From: Gracilaria gracilis
Taxonomy: Eukaryota > Rhodophyta > Florideophyceae > Gracilariales > Gracilariaceae
Assembly (NCBI GenBank): GCA_030374805.1
Contig: JARGSG010000017.1
Location: 62,001-126,000, forward strand
Direction: 5' to 3'
DNA length: 64,000 nucleotides
Positions 43,414 to 56,805 of this stretch are shown here, one piece after another; position 1 is the stretch's first letter, and every line of letters begins with the position of its first letter. The notes beneath the pieces were generated by a model. It saw only the letters and a list, made by a program, of their open reading frames with translations, did not search any database and was not told the origin of the DNA. A program made the translations under genes and the position numbers.

Positions 43414-44127
43414 CTACAAACTAGAGCAAACAGGACATTCAAGCTTTATTGCATACAGTCGAGTGAGAAGCTGGAACCAATTAGTAAAGAACGGACTGGA
43501 CTCGGCTGAGTGGGGTCCTTTTCCTTTTAAGGCTTTCTGCGAAAGCATGAGCTTAGCTAGTTCTTTGGCGGCTTCGATTTCCAAACGGTTCGAAAGCGCT
43601 TCTCGCAAAGAGCGTTGAGATTCGACATACACGGCATCATGGTTCTGTTCCACAAGGAACGCAGACTGCCTTGCAAGTTCCATTCCCTTCTCCGTAATAT
43701 CTTTGAAGTACTGTCCTCTCATGTAAAGCACCTCAAGGCTCGCTTTCATTGCGGTTGCAACCAACTTAAGATACTTGCATGCATCATTTGGTTCCTCTGT
43801 CCTGCACAGGAACGTCCATGCCACACTGCCAATCTCAAGCTACACCCCTATGGCGTTGTGGTATTCCCATTCTTTATAAGAGCGCCGATCGCGATTTCTC
43901 AATTCCATGAGGAACGCGTTCGTTTCGGGCTTGAAATATCCCATATGATTGATCGGAACGTGTGCACTCCGTTCGAACATAGTACTCTTGCCCATATTCT
44001 TAGCATCGGCCAGAGCGGAAGATATTCTCTTATATTACTCGTGAGAGCACTCCGCCGTTTTCAAAGATTCTTTCATGTCTTCCCAAAGTTGGACAAGATC
44101 CTTGGGTTCTGTGTTTTGTTCGGTCAT
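43414..44127 (-). pseudogene. Unrecognised helical protein, two in-frame stops
   Basis: From ATG 44127 a single frame of about 238 codons reads MTEQNTEPKDLVQLWEDMKE ... ADAKNMGKSTMFERSAHVP ... FKPETNAFLMELRNRDRRSY ... EPNDACKYLKLVATAMKASL ... EIEAAKELAKLMLSQKALKG. It is interrupted by TAA near 44034 and TAG near 43845. Helical and charged throughout, no membrane span. It may belong to an unnamed repeat or host family. Function unknown. Confidence 0.35.
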
Positions 44128-44623
44128 GCTCACGCTACGTTCACGTGAGGCTTGAAGATGTCACCACTTCGGATGGGAAGGGGAGTTTCGAAAGAAACGG
44201 ACATAGGCAGGGCAAGTAGAGATCGAAGGGAGACGCAGAGCTTGCTTCTTATGCGACGACTTCTACGCTTATCGTCTGATTGTTAATGCAGCAGAATTGT
44301 CACAAGAAGCGCAAATGTATCGGTTTGTCATTATCGGTACGCTCGGCATGTGACACGAAGGATGTCCCTGCTTGCTTTTTCTAGTTCGTTAGCCTTCATT
44401 GCTGTGTACTTTCCTAACAGTCATGATGAATTCGCTTGGACTGGTGATGTTCGAAGCGCCGTACGACAAGTTATACTGGCTGGACCGTCAGTGGTGGAGA
44501 AGTAACGCTGCAATAAAGGCGTGAATCCGAACGTCCCACGAGATCCTGTACAGTTGTCATAACGTCGAATTCTTTGACGTTCGTAATCATCGCCGATCGG
44601 GCTTGTACTGCTCCTAGAACGAA
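44128..44623. other. No gene seen
   Basis: No supported frame. It may hold the end of the gypsy remnant that follows, but no terminal repeat was recognised. Confidence 0.35.
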
Positions 44624-47458
44624 GTGTGGACCAGCCTCGATGTGTCCCGCAACCTATCCGTACCGAATCCGTCCGTGTTGGCATGCCATTCGGAAGAGCT
44701 TCTCAAAGGTTCACCCATACAGGGTGTCATTCGTCAGGTCTTGTACGCCGAATGGGCGGTGTTTGCTTTCATGGCGTTTCTTCAGGCGGCCCAGGAAAGG
44801 ATTGAGGTCTCTACCCGTTCGGGAGACGATCGTCTGTACCATAAGGATGGGCAAACCAAGTACGGGCGGTTGATTCCGATGCCGTAGAAATCAGTTTGTT
44901 TCCTGGCCCGGATGGGACTCCAAAACGTCCTTCGTAACACCGTGCTTCCTCCGCAGTTCTACGAAAAACTGCTGCAGTACTTGTCGGAGACCGATTGTGA
45001 TAAAACTTCGGGGTTATTGTGGTACGACTACGACTCCGATACGTTCCCGGCGATGCCTTCGACCGGATCGGTAGCGACGCCAATCACTCGTGTCCTGAAA
45101 GGGCCGGAGAGTCTTCATCTCTGGCCCTTCAAAAACCGTTCCGTACTTCTTCCCGCACGGATTCATGGCGCAAGACATCGAGGACGTAGCGCCACTGCCG
45201 ACCCCGATGGCTACACTCGTTGAGGCCAAGACTGTCGTGGAGACAGGAGTACAGGTAGGATCCGTTCGGAAGTCTGGGGACAAGTCCGGGTTTGCCATTG
45301 AGAATAGGGTCAGTGCTCACTCAGACGGTGATACGTACAAGTCCTTCGTGGCTCTCCGTTTGGTTTGTATTCCACTAGGAAAGAAGAAGCCTGCGACGCC
45401 TGACGACGCCCTGTTGGCGGCCGGAGCATGGATGCGCCTTGGGGTCAACGCCGAGACTGCTCTTCGTGAGCAGGCTCAGACGCTGCTTAACCTGCTCGGT
45501 TACCTGCGGGCCACTCCTTACTGGTTTTGGCGCCTTACGAGAAGTCCGTGACGGCTGATCTGGGTATCACTCCCGGTGTCGATGGAACGCCAATGTTGAC
45601 ATTCGCAGCGCTATTAGAAAAACTGGTGACCAAGTCCTATGACGGCATGGCGCAGCAGGCCGATGCGGAGCGCATTGTCGACCACATCGTTAAGAACATG
45701 CACCAGGCGGCGGAGTCCTTCTTCAATGGCTGCGAGCTGATTGTGCCCAATGTTCCGTCCGAGAACGAGCCTGAAGGTGAAGGTCCATCCAGTGACAATG
45801 CAGGGCCGAATGGTACGAACGCGGCTCCCGAGGGGGAGACTCCGCAAATGGAGGTGACGCTGGCGGTCGAATATGTTCCCATGTCATCTCCAGGCGGAGA
45901 TCAAGATTGTACGGAGACCGTCACGGGTGAAGAAGATCTCATAGAGCTGGCGCCTGCAACCGCGAACGAATCGGGCCGTAAGTCGGGTAGGAAGAAGAAA
46001 GTCGTGGCCAATTCGCCGTGGCCTGGGACCGCCTCAGCGTTCCAGCCAACTAAGACCGGTCCGGGCTCGCGGGGAGGTTCCACTGCAGAACTACAGGTCG
46101 TGACACCTCTCCGTGGGGTACTCGTGGGTGCGGAATTACGAAGTCAGGTTGGAAGAAGACTATTCAGTCGACCGTGCGTACTTGTAGCTTATTTCTCCAA
46201 AGTAAACTTGTGATTGTTTGTGTTGACCTGTGGGCCAATAGCATGTCGTTCTGCGTGCGCCGTTGTCGAAAAAGGCAGCATTTTGTAAAAATCGAAAAGT
46301 AATTGACCAATAAACGTACGTTGGTGGCAGTTTGCTGCCCAATGATAACGTAGTGGCGGGGGGTGTTTGTGTCCCGTAACGGTTCACCGCTTGCGTGCCA
46401 GTACGTACGATCTCGTATATCCGATGCGCTTTTCCCGCTTCTTAAAGTGTCGCCGATACCGAAGCGTTTTGGCAACGCCAATAGTGGGCGGTGAAATAAT
46501 GGGTGGTGTGCTCAGGTGGTTCGAAAGTATCCTGATCTCTGCGGTATCCGTGCCATGGTACGCGGTATTCTTATCCGTTCGGAGTTTCGCGGTGGTCGAT
46601 GACACGTTCGACCACGCTCGGAACTGTTCCGGGCGGTGGGGTAGGTCAGCTGTGGACGGGTTTGTCCACATACAGTCCTTCAGGGTCAGCAGCTACTGTG
46701 CCGCGTGTCCGTTCGGAGGTAACCGGTGTGATTGTTGGCCGTGTGGTTGGGGCTTTTGTCACTCTTTCAATACTGGCGGTATTGTGAATACCGTCTTGGT
46801 TCAGAGTGACAGTAGCGTCCGTGGCGGATACAACTTTAAACGGGCCAACCGCCTCCGGTAATAGCTTTCAGTACGTATGTTCCTGATGCGTAAGGTTTCC
46901 CTCCGTGTTCTCGTAGTCCGCACGGTCAACGAACACTTCTTTTCCGGGGGTAAAGCTCGGCTTGTACCGTACGGACCTATCGAATTTTTTCTTATAGCGC
47001 TAATGGGCGCGGATCAGATTTGTCCGTGCGGTCTGCAGCGTGGCCTGTAGGAGTTTGAGAGTGTAGCGTTCTAACCGAGGGGTATTAGGCTGGGTAGACG
47101 TCGTTGGGTCCAATGACGTACTGGGCTCAACGAGAAGAACGCTCGGTGGCTCAAGCGTTAGCGCAACGTCGAACGGTGCGATTCCGAGAGATCGGTGGAA
47201 CTGTAGATTGTAGTTGTTCGTAAGAGGTTGCATATACGCGTGCCACGTTTACTGATGAACTCCGACATATTGTCGCAGTCTCTCCACAAGCGTCTTATTT
47301 AACCGTTCGGCCTGACCATTCGTCTGAGGGTGGTACGCTGTTGTCAATACCTGTTTGAATCCCAAAGCGGTGCACACAGTCTCGAAGAACTTAGAGACAA
47401 ATTGAGCGAAAATCGGTGAAAGGCTATTTGCGACAACCCACTTTAAAGAGAAGAACAC
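44624..47458 (-). mobile_element. Ty3/gypsy remnant with antisense ORF region
   Basis: Fossil. On the minus strand 47000-47458 carries part of a Ty3/gypsy integrase (AYHPQTNGQAERLNKTLVER), and 46.6-47.0 kb its C-terminal region (GPFKVVSATDATVTLNQDG). Beyond this, on the opposite strand, ORFs at 44624-44887, 45165-45551 and 45527-46213 form an antisense coding block rich in acidic and Pro/Gly sequence. Broken, with more than five breaks and much of the element absent. Old. No LTR recognised. Confidence 0.7.
45165..46213 (+). pseudogene. Antisense ORF block of the gypsy remnant
   Basis: Two overlapping frames encode a protein of unknown function. One part is helical (AAGAWMRLGVNAETALREQA; ADAERIVDHIVKNMHQAAES). 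It ends in an acidic, Pro/Gly/Ser-rich tail (SENEPEGEGPSSDNAGPNGT). It lies beyond the integrase end of the - strand gypsy remnant, in antisense, the same relative place as the antisense block at 56.8-58.7 kb. The sequences of the two blocks are not evidently alike. Treated as part of a fossil element. Confidence 0.4.
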
Positions 47459-49266
47459 TTAGTATGCAACGACACGCATGACTGGATTTCCTATGTGCTC
47501 TAAAAACTGTTTATTTCTTAGAGTGAAAGTTGACCTGTAGATAACTCGCAGAGCAACTGTGTAATACTGAAAGGTCAGATGATCGTAAACTGCCTCTTGA
47601 TACTGAATGCGACGATCGGCTCGGTATTTGGGACTTGAAGTTTGGGTTTCTCGGTGCAATAAATGATCTCAATATTCTGGACTGTTCCCTTCTCTTCTTT
47701 AATGTACGCAGCGGTGCATTGCCTCCATTCAAACTGAAGTTTAATGTGGATAGACAGGTGATGGATTGGTTTTATTTGTAAAGCAACGCTGTTGCTGTAC
47801 TTTTCGAAATGGCTAGGGTCATATGATGTATTCCAGACTCGGAGGAGGTTGCATCTTAGTATGAACTGCATAATGCCCCTTACGGGTGGTATGCCAATTG
47901 GATTGGTATGTGCCTTGGCCCAGTAATACTGTGCGGCAAAGCCGTGAACGGAAAGAAAGAACACAAACAGCGCCAGTGGCTCCGCGCACAAGGTGTTCAG
48001 CCTTGCTCCCTATCGTGGCAGAGCAGTGGCAGAACCCTTCGATGAGGCCGAAACGTGCCAGGCGTAACTCCGGGTGGCCTCTTCCTGATTCACAGATGGA
48101 GGTTGAGGTTGGCTATCGGGGAGCCAAAAAGATGGAAATTACTGGATGTGGCGTCTCCGGTAACGGAATGGGCAAAATAGAGTGTAGCAAAACGAGCCGC
48201 ACTGAGAAGCACAGACTCGTGAGAGCGGAGAATAATCCCGAGACCAAAAGGGTAAACCTGTACCACAGAGCGAAATGTGGCGGAGCCGTGAGGCGGAAAA
48301 CAGAAAAAGTGAGCAAAATAATGACAAATAAAGGGCCGTAACGACGGATCGGTGCTTGGCAGTGACGGAGGTGGATAATTTGTCCAGGTAAGCGGCAGTG
48401 TTCCCCAGAATGCGGTGGAAGACCGTGCGCAAACGAAACTCAAGTTAGAGCCAAGGCCTCGTTGAGGTTTACTTCCCGCACAGTGGCAGCAAGTGCCGCC
48501 ACTTATGTGCGGCTAACAAATATCAACTAAAATATCTAAATACCTGGAACGCCGGCCAACGCAACCCACGTGTACCTCCGTGACACTCTGGCAACGCCGC
48601 TTCCGGTAATCGGGCGCAAACGCACAAGTGTCAAGCTAATCATACTCTTTGTAGTCGGATCCCTAATCCGGGCCAAGTAGCCCATTAAACTTCATAATAA
48701 TAACAGTTTCAGCCGAAAGCAACAACGGATATATGAGTAGCATCCTCCTCAGTCCCTACAAAAAGCAATTGCTCTACAAATACTGGCATAGTTTTACACG
48801 AGTGTGTACTGGCTGCACCCGACTACGAGAATAGCCTGGCCAATTTTAGTCTTTATTTCAGTTGTTTTAGCTAAACTAATACTGACCCCAATTGCAGTGG
48901 GCCTGAGAGATCGCTTCTTTAGTGAGGGAGCTCCAATCCACTCTGGGGAGTTAGCCCCGCACAAGCGAGTCCTTATCTCTGAATCTCGACTTACTTGGGG
49001 GTTGGTACACTCCTGCTAGAAAGCCGTTCTCTTTTGAAGGTCAGTTCATCCACCTCGTGTAGTTATCAACAATTCTACCTCACACCACACCCCACATTTC
49101 ACTCCGCGTGCATGTTTTTTGTGTTATTTATTATCTGTCGCCCTCATAATACAGGTGACGTCGTACCGACATCGTCGAACTCCGCTCTTCTGTCTCACAG
49201 ACTTCTTGGTTCGCCCGTCGAGACAGTGACTCCCGATCTTACACTCGGCTCGCGCAGTCACCACAA
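47459..49266. other. No gene seen, 1.8 kb
   Basis: Only short shadow frames. No repeat ends, RNA genes or domains recognised. Confidence 0.4.
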
Positions 49267-49728
49267 TTGATTCTCTCCATTATGCTACCCTCTGCAGAGG
49301 AAATTCCCGAACGAATTTTGTGTCGTTACCCTTCGCAGGGTGTTGCACCACATTATTGGGTGGTAAAAGGCATAGATACCTCGTTTCGAATCCTTCCACG
49401 CACAATACTTTACCCCGCAACAAAGAGAAAGAAGACATTTGCGAAAGCCCAAGAGGCTTTTTATAAAGCGGTAGAACGTGTGTATTCTGTGATTTTCAGT
49501 CGTTGGCACATCCTCGCGAATCCATCTCGCTTGTGGTATAAAGAAGATGGGAACTATATTTCTCGTGCTTGTCCTATATTGCGCAATATTATTGAAGCTA
49601 GGGACAACGACGGGGGCATGGAGATAGATACCATTGTCAGGATTGATTCAGAAGCCGCTATGGTTCTTGTACGGTCGTTTTCGGCTTCTCGTGAGAAATA
49701 CGAAAGTTCAGACTTATATCTTCATTGA
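49267..49728 (+). pseudogene. PIF/Harbinger (plant_tran-type) transposase C-terminal fragment
   Basis: A 153-codon frame ends with the C-terminal pattern of Harbinger-type transposases. KKTFAKAQEAFYKAVERVYS corresponds to the xxAFGVLxxRW region with the last acidic residue, followed by SVIFSRWHILANPSRLWYKE and RACPILRNIIEA. The N-terminal and middle parts are not seen upstream. It is not the missing end of the relic at 40.8 kb by position. Its right side is cut by the gypsy LTR that begins near 49762. Confidence 0.65.
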
Positions 49729-49761
49729 ATTGCAACGCCCTCTTGGGGGATATTCTGGCAC

Positions 49762-50490
49762 TTGATTGTTTTTACGACTTGTCGGCAGGGTAAGTATATG
49801 GCTACATACGTTGACCACTACTGTGGACTGGATACATGGGACACGGTGAGTAAGGGTGGTTGGCACAGCATTGCTGGTACTTTTTACCATATTTTATGTA
49901 TTTTAGATACATATGGTTTTTTAGCCGTACAGTACAGGAGATTACTACTCGCTATATATTGCCAGGGCGCCAAGACCCTCTCACTCAGTAAATCTCCCCA
50001 ACCAGGGTTGGCTCTAGGCTTCTCCGCCTTCGTCAGTACTCTAATCCTCCTCGGAGGGATACACCGTTGCTAACTGGCTGTGTATCCCCCTGCGTCAACT
50101 AGAGGAACCCATTGCCGGGAGTATTTACCAATTATTGTCATCTTCGCCCTTGTATAAGTTGTCTCCCTGCTCTGCCGTTTCTTTTGATCACTCTCGTGAC
50201 TCCCCTGTATTTCCCCTTTTCTTTTTTGTTGCTTCCCGCGACCCGCGGCTTGTGCTAATCCCGCGTCGCAATCGCCACACTATGGACACGTCGCCTCCTT
50301 GGAGGATAACACACACGGCGCTCGCGCGGAGTACCTTCTTTTCTCACCTTCCTACGCTGGTTGTGAAGGGTTGAACTTGGCCTTACAACCGACTTACTCA
50401 TGTCGGCCCTGGAAGGGTTCTACTGCTGGGTTTGTCTCGGGGGAGGAAGGTCCGGACGTCTTCTCGTGTTTTTTCGCCTGCGGGCATCGT
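49762..50490 (+). repeat. Left LTR of the gypsy element
   Basis: Shares with the right LTR such blocks as CACTCAGTAAATCTCC, TTGGCTCTAG, CCGTTGCTAAC-like and GGAGTATTTACCAA in the same order. Borders are approximate (within about 20 bases). Confidence 0.75.
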
Positions 50491-53400
50491 ATTACAAAGT
50501 GTTCTCCCGACTTAAAAGACTACAATTTTTTTGTGCGATTTTCCCTCTTTGAGGTGTTTTCGTGCCATACTGGAATTGTCCGTGTATCCCTGTTGAACGG
50601 TTTACCTAATCTCTTGGAAGCCCTCCAACTTGGAGCCGGCGGTTACCCACAGCCGCTCCCATGACGGTGGGGATATTCGTGATACACGGTTGGTTTCAAA
50701 GGTCCCTATTTGGGCAGGTTCAACCCTTTCCGGAAAGGTCGCTTCGCGAGCTTCGAGCCAACACCGAGAATCCCGGTACATTCAACGGAATGTAGCCAAA
50801 TGTCATCGCGACGGATCCGACTCGTCGACTTCGTCGGATTCTAACCTGAGTAACTCGAAGATGTCTAGATCATCAGACTCCGAGCCGAAGAATGATCGTG
50901 GAGCGCGCTATTCCCGCTCTAAGCGGTCGTCAGCGACCCATAGTGTTCTGAAGTTTCGTTCGAAGGGAAGAAGACACTCCGGTCTCCGGGAATTGAAGCC
51001 AACCCATCGAATGTATCCGAAGTTGCTATCATAACGATACTATCGGTTGGGATATTACTCATTGAATCACACACCCTGTGGGACGGGTAGAGTGAAAGAT
51101 GCAATCTTCAGTGAAAGATTGCATCAAGTGTATGCAACTCTCACTACGCAACTAGAATTTTTCGGGAGAGGCTCCAATATTGTGTGGATTCTCTCGCCCG
51201 CTTTTTAGTGGAAACAGATATACGCGGGATCAGCAAAAAACAGGCGAACATCGCGTTACCGTACTTTTTACGGGGTTTGGCCGAAGACCAATTGAACTCT
51301 GTAAGAGGTTCTTCAAGGGCCTCCGGAGAAGGTGTGAAATGCTCTCCGGAAGCAGTCTAGTTCCTGTTAAGGTCATATGCGACGAATGACACCATTCAGT
51401 CCGGAATCCTAGCTGTGCTAGATACCCGTCAACGCTCTGGAGAGGGAAAACCCAATTTCCCGGTTCGCCTTAACAGGGGTTTCCAAAGCTATGGTTATTT
51501 CTACCCCACCTGTAGACGTTGTACGATGTTAATTGATGGGCTCGATCCCGACATCAAGGCACTCGTCGCCCGTCGTCGGGAGGATAAGCCAAAGATAAAT
51601 TGTCTTGAGCTGGTCCAGCCGCACGTTAGAAAGGTGATGAACTGTGTGCACTTGTCCCTCATTAGAGGTCTAAGTCCGCTAAACCGTTGATGGTGGAGGG
51701 TCCTTCTTCGCCTTTTTCGCTTGTCGCGAGTGAAAGCCCTCAACAGGGATACAACACGGTGCACCTTGCTCACGACGAAGTTTGTTCAGTTCCCACATCG
51801 GAACTACCATCGACCACGGATACATCTTTCGCGGCAACACAAGAAGAGCCGCTTTTCTATGAGGATGGTACTCGCGTCCTCGCGGCGCAGATTCCATGTT
51901 AGACTGTAGCTTCCCATTATCAACGGCTTGGGTATAGGGATACCCGCCCTGCCGTACGTTTCGCTGGAGCTCGGGAGGGAACCCAATAGGGGCAGTGACG
52001 TGGCTGATATGCCACATTTTTTTACAGGCATGGACACGTTTCATCGCAATGCCTCCTCAAAGCGAGATTATTGGCTAAAGTAGTAGCAAACTAGGCGGCT
52101 CTCACTCCAAAAAAAAAGTTTCCAGTGCCGACAGCGTCGTAACTGCGTGTCAGGATGGACTTATCGCCCGTGGTTTGCCAATCGCGACCATTTTCGACTG
52201 CATCGGTCATCCCTGCTCAGCAGGTAGTCGAGACAAACACCACGTCAGTGGTAGAACCCATACGAAATTCCCCCGCCCTCGTAGTGGAGGAAAACCCTAG
52301 GGCACCGCCAGGGGCGGGAAGTTCCCAGGAAATCTGAATATGGGATTCACCCCTTTGGGAGAGCCGTCCTCAGAGTTGAGGCTGTTGACATCTGAGACGT
52401 CGTCGCCTTGCTTCCCTGTGAAAATACGCTCGAGGAAGGACACCGCAGATGTGGACTCTGAACGCCTAGGTGTTCTGCGTCGACCGTGGGTGGATACGGG
52501 TGTGATATAACTAGATTCCGAATCGGGTCTTGGTGGGCGCCAAACGTAACTATAAGGTATACGCTCACTTTTGCCTTAACCACCAGTTTATGGTGAGAAT
52601 TATAACTGTCCTGGGCACAGGTGCTGGCCTGAAATTTATCGTGGAATCTTTACTTCCACCCCAATTGCGGTCTTGTATCCGTTTTGATACGCTTCCAGAA
52701 GTCGCTGATGCGAACAACAACCTATTGAAAATGGTGGGAGTCATCGATTTGGTCGTACGTCTGGGACAATCGATAGTGAAGCTCAGCTTTGTCGTTTGCA
52801 AATCATTGGCTGCGCCAGCTATACTGGGATGTGATTACTGCGACAGGTTTATGGATGAAATCTGGCCCGTCCTCAGGCGAGTTGAATTCGACGACGGATC
52901 ATCTATCCCGATTGTCCGCCACTCTTTGAGATCTGCTTCGCAGAAGCAGGTCACACTGCTTGCTGCGCAGGAACTGCCACCGCATCGAGGGTATCTACCA
53001 AGCCTCGCGTTGTGAATTCGGTTTCTATACCGCCGGCATCTCAGGTCATGGTACAAGTCAATTACCGTCAACACGATCTTCGGGTTATTCAAATATTATC
53101 CTCGTTGTACGAGCGATGCCACCTTGCCGTTGCAAATGGCGTCTTGCAGATTTCATCGGATGCTCTTTTCCGTGTATTGGTTGCCAAAGTTGGCCCCAAA
53201 CCCTAGTATCTGGTAAAGAACCAAGTAATTAGATTTGCCACTCCGCATCCGCTGGCCATACTCCCAATGAAGATAATGGTGGCCGAAGTTCTAAGTTTGG
53301 TTCCCTGTAAAGAGGACACTAACCTTGACGGACTCGCCGCTTCGCCTAAGGAGGGGGATGAGACTACCGTTGAAACCGAATTGAAACCGATAAAATGGGA

Positions 53401-56400
53401 TAAGAAACCTGTTCCTGATTCAGAAGGGCAAGGACCGACGAGCGACCGGTTTGACCCGGTGAAGGCTCTCGAAAAGCTGGACCTCGGTGATGTATAGGTA
53501 TCGCACCAGGAACGCCTCCGCGATATCGTACGGGAATATACCACAATGTGGGATGGTTCTTTTGGACAGATTAGTGCCACGGAACATTGTATCAACTTGT
53601 TTTTCCACTGGCGTCCGGTAGCACAACCCCAATACAGGGCAGAGCCGAAAGCTCTGAAAGAGGGGCAGTTTCAAGTGAAAAGCATGCCCTGCGCCGAGGT
53701 GATTGAATCCGCCCAACTACCCTGAGCATCCCCAGTTGGACTGACAATTTATGCTGACGGCACGTGGAGGTTTTGCCGGGATTAACGCAGCCTGAACTCC
53801 GTAACGTACGGGACACCTACATCATACCGCGAATGGATGAGTGCATCGATTGGTAAGGTGAGGCGACCGTGTTAACGGCTTTTGAACGCCAATTGAGGCT
53901 ACTGGCAAGTCTTTGTAAGGGAAGATGACCTCGACAAGACAGAGTTCGTCTGCCACTCTTGGTTCTAACGCTTCGCTTCGGATGTCGTTTGGTTTAACCA
54001 GCGACCCCGCTACTTTTCAGCGAGCGGTAGATATCTTACTTAGCCGCCTTAAGTGGCGGACGTGTCTGTTCTATCGGGGTAGCATCATTGTCTTCTCAGA
54101 TAGCCTAGATGACCATCTCACCCATGTCAGGGAAGTTATGTCCGTTTTACCGGATGCTGGGAGAACCCTCAAGCTGAGGAAGTGTGAATTCTTCACAAAC
54201 ACCATCAAGCATCTGGAACATATAATCCGTCCTGGACGGTTGATGATCGAGGATGCGCGCGTTAAGTCCCTCGCTAGGGCAAAGGAACCTCGCACGCAAA
54301 CCGAACTTTGCTCCTTCTTAGGGCTTATCAACATCTATTGACGGTTTATCCCGAACTTTTTTAACATCGCTACTCCCCTTAATACGTTCCTGTGCACATT
54401 TGCATACAAGACACAAGTTCACCTGATACCGGAGTACCACCATTCGAATTGGTACTGTCGCGAACGCCCCTGCCAGTGGTGTTACAATCCCAATCTACGC
54501 TGGAAAACTTCTCATCCGTGGGTAGGTACTGCGAGAACTGGAAACAATGGCTCTCAAGGCTGGTACCCGCTGTGCGGAAGTCGATGACACGTGCGAAAAC
54601 CACGTACAAACAAGATTTCGACGACCGACTACCTCGGGCAAATCCTCCGCTAATCGGGGCCGGTAGCTACATCTTTGTACGCAAAGAATACTACAAACCT
54701 GATTGGGAAAAGCGCCACAAGCTCTCGCCAGTGGTGAACGGACCCTTAGAGGTGATTTCTGTTAAGATCGACACCGTCGTGGTAGAAATGGGCGACACGC
54801 ACGAAGGAATTTCGCGATACTGCTTTGTCCTGGCCCCATCGTCCTCATTTGAGGTAATGTTGCAGAATAAAAGTTCCCAGACAACGGTTTCAGCAGTTGC
54901 AGATGCTTATGTGGCACAAGATTTTGTTGTATTGCCACACCTCACCTGGGGCTTCTCAGATATACCGATTTTGTCGGAATCTCCGGCTCTGCCGGACACA
55001 AAACGTCTTCATGAACTTACCTCTACTTCTTCCTAGACGGCACGGGTCATCAGCTACCACGCTGGAAGTCTACCCCACCTCCCCGTTGCTCCTTCTAAGG
55101 AGGAGGAGGAGGAGGAGGAAAATTGCTCCATTAGAGAGTCTTTGCTGTCGCAACGGAATACGAACCGCGACAGGTGGGTTAGTAATGTCGCCTCATCGCC
55201 GCTCGCGCGGGACTATAGCCAGCCTATTACGCAAAGCCCCGCCCCGGGTGTGTCAGATCAACTGTCAGACGCGGAGTCCCCCGCAAAAGCGGTTGGCCAG
55301 GTCTCACGCCTGCCGCGACACGTGGAGCGCATCGCAGAAGACAAGGCAGCAACGCTGGGCAAAACTGATCACACCCCCTCGGGGAACGTTCGTAACCACC
55401 TGTCAGTAGCGCCCTCTAGTCGGGAGGACGCTGTGTCAAAGGAACCCAGCAGTAGGAATGGAATATCCCGTGAGGAGGCAACTACTACCATCAAGGGCAA
55501 TGTGGGTACGCGCATCACTGGGACTTCGCACCGTGATATACGGCACATGGCTATACAGTCGTCGCCGCAAGCGCGGAACCACAACCGTCACGGTATGTCA
55601 AGCCCCACACAGGGTGTTTCCGCATCTCCCCTCGTTGAAGAATCTCCCGCTGAAGCAGTTACTGGCGTGCAATCATTGCCACAGAATGGGGAGCGCAGCA
55701 CCGAAGATGAGCCAGCGACGCCGGGCGCGGAAGTCAACACCACACTGGGAAACGTTCAGACGAAGCCGTCAGTGGCGCCCTCCATTCAGGAGGACTCCGT
55801 GGCGAGAAGCCCCGCCGTTGTTAACGGAACCCTTCACCATGAAGGAAGCCTACCCATGCAGGGCAAGATGCCCTTGCGCAGTCGCAGTCCTAGCGTCCTG
55901 GTTGACCCTGAGGTCGCTGCCACTGGCGATGATAAACCGGTCGCATCGGGCAGGGAGCCCGTCAGAAGTGGCACTCAAACCTCGAAAGATTCGAAATTCC
56001 CCCAAGTAATGGGCACAGCTCCAGTGATACACGCCCCACACGGGGATAAGCTCAACGACGCCGGTTCACTGAAAATAGCCGTTGGGCACGAATTGCCGCG
56101 CCAACAAAGCACGGCGCAGCCGTTGGTACGTACCTGGCAAGGGAGGCGGATCGGACTAGGTCAACTCATGGCTAACCATTGTTGGATTCACGCGCCTGTT
56201 CTCGCGAGGGCGCGCCACACGCGGCCCTTCCCGCAGAACGCGGGACAAAGCCGTCAAGGCAAACGGATTCATCGCCACTGCCGAAACAAAAGGACCCCCA
56301 ACGACTCGCGGAAAGGTCAGACTACCACGCAAGTGGAAACTCGGAACACCGCCTGGTTAGCGCCGATACCATTGCAGTGCACCCCGACACCCTCCTGATG

Positions 56401-56805
56401 GACATTTTCGCTTTTCGCCCATAGTGAAAATGTTACACCGGGAGTGACTACAGCACGGCACGGCCGGGACGTCTACGTACAAGTGTACGTAGTCGAAGGA
56501 ATACTGGGACACTCATATGATGAGAACGGTATCTTACAATACCGCTTCCGTTGTTACGGTTATGGCCCCGAAGGGGCCACGTTCCCGTGCGTTACAATAT
56601 CATCGCCGTGCTCACACGGGACTTCCAGGAACCCTAGATAGCTCCCACGTGGGGTACTTGTAACCGGGATCACGGGAATGAAAAGGAAGAGGGCTTCTTA
56701 GAAGTAGAATGCAATACCTTCTCGAACGGTAAGTTTACAATAAATGTCATCATGGAGTCATGGAATACTACCGCTGGTACTACTAGAGAAGGAATAAGTA
56801 GAGCG

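Noticed and set aside
48090-48443. 117-codon minus-strand frame
   Set aside because: No domain, competing frames of similar length on the same strand, and composition like noncoding sequence.
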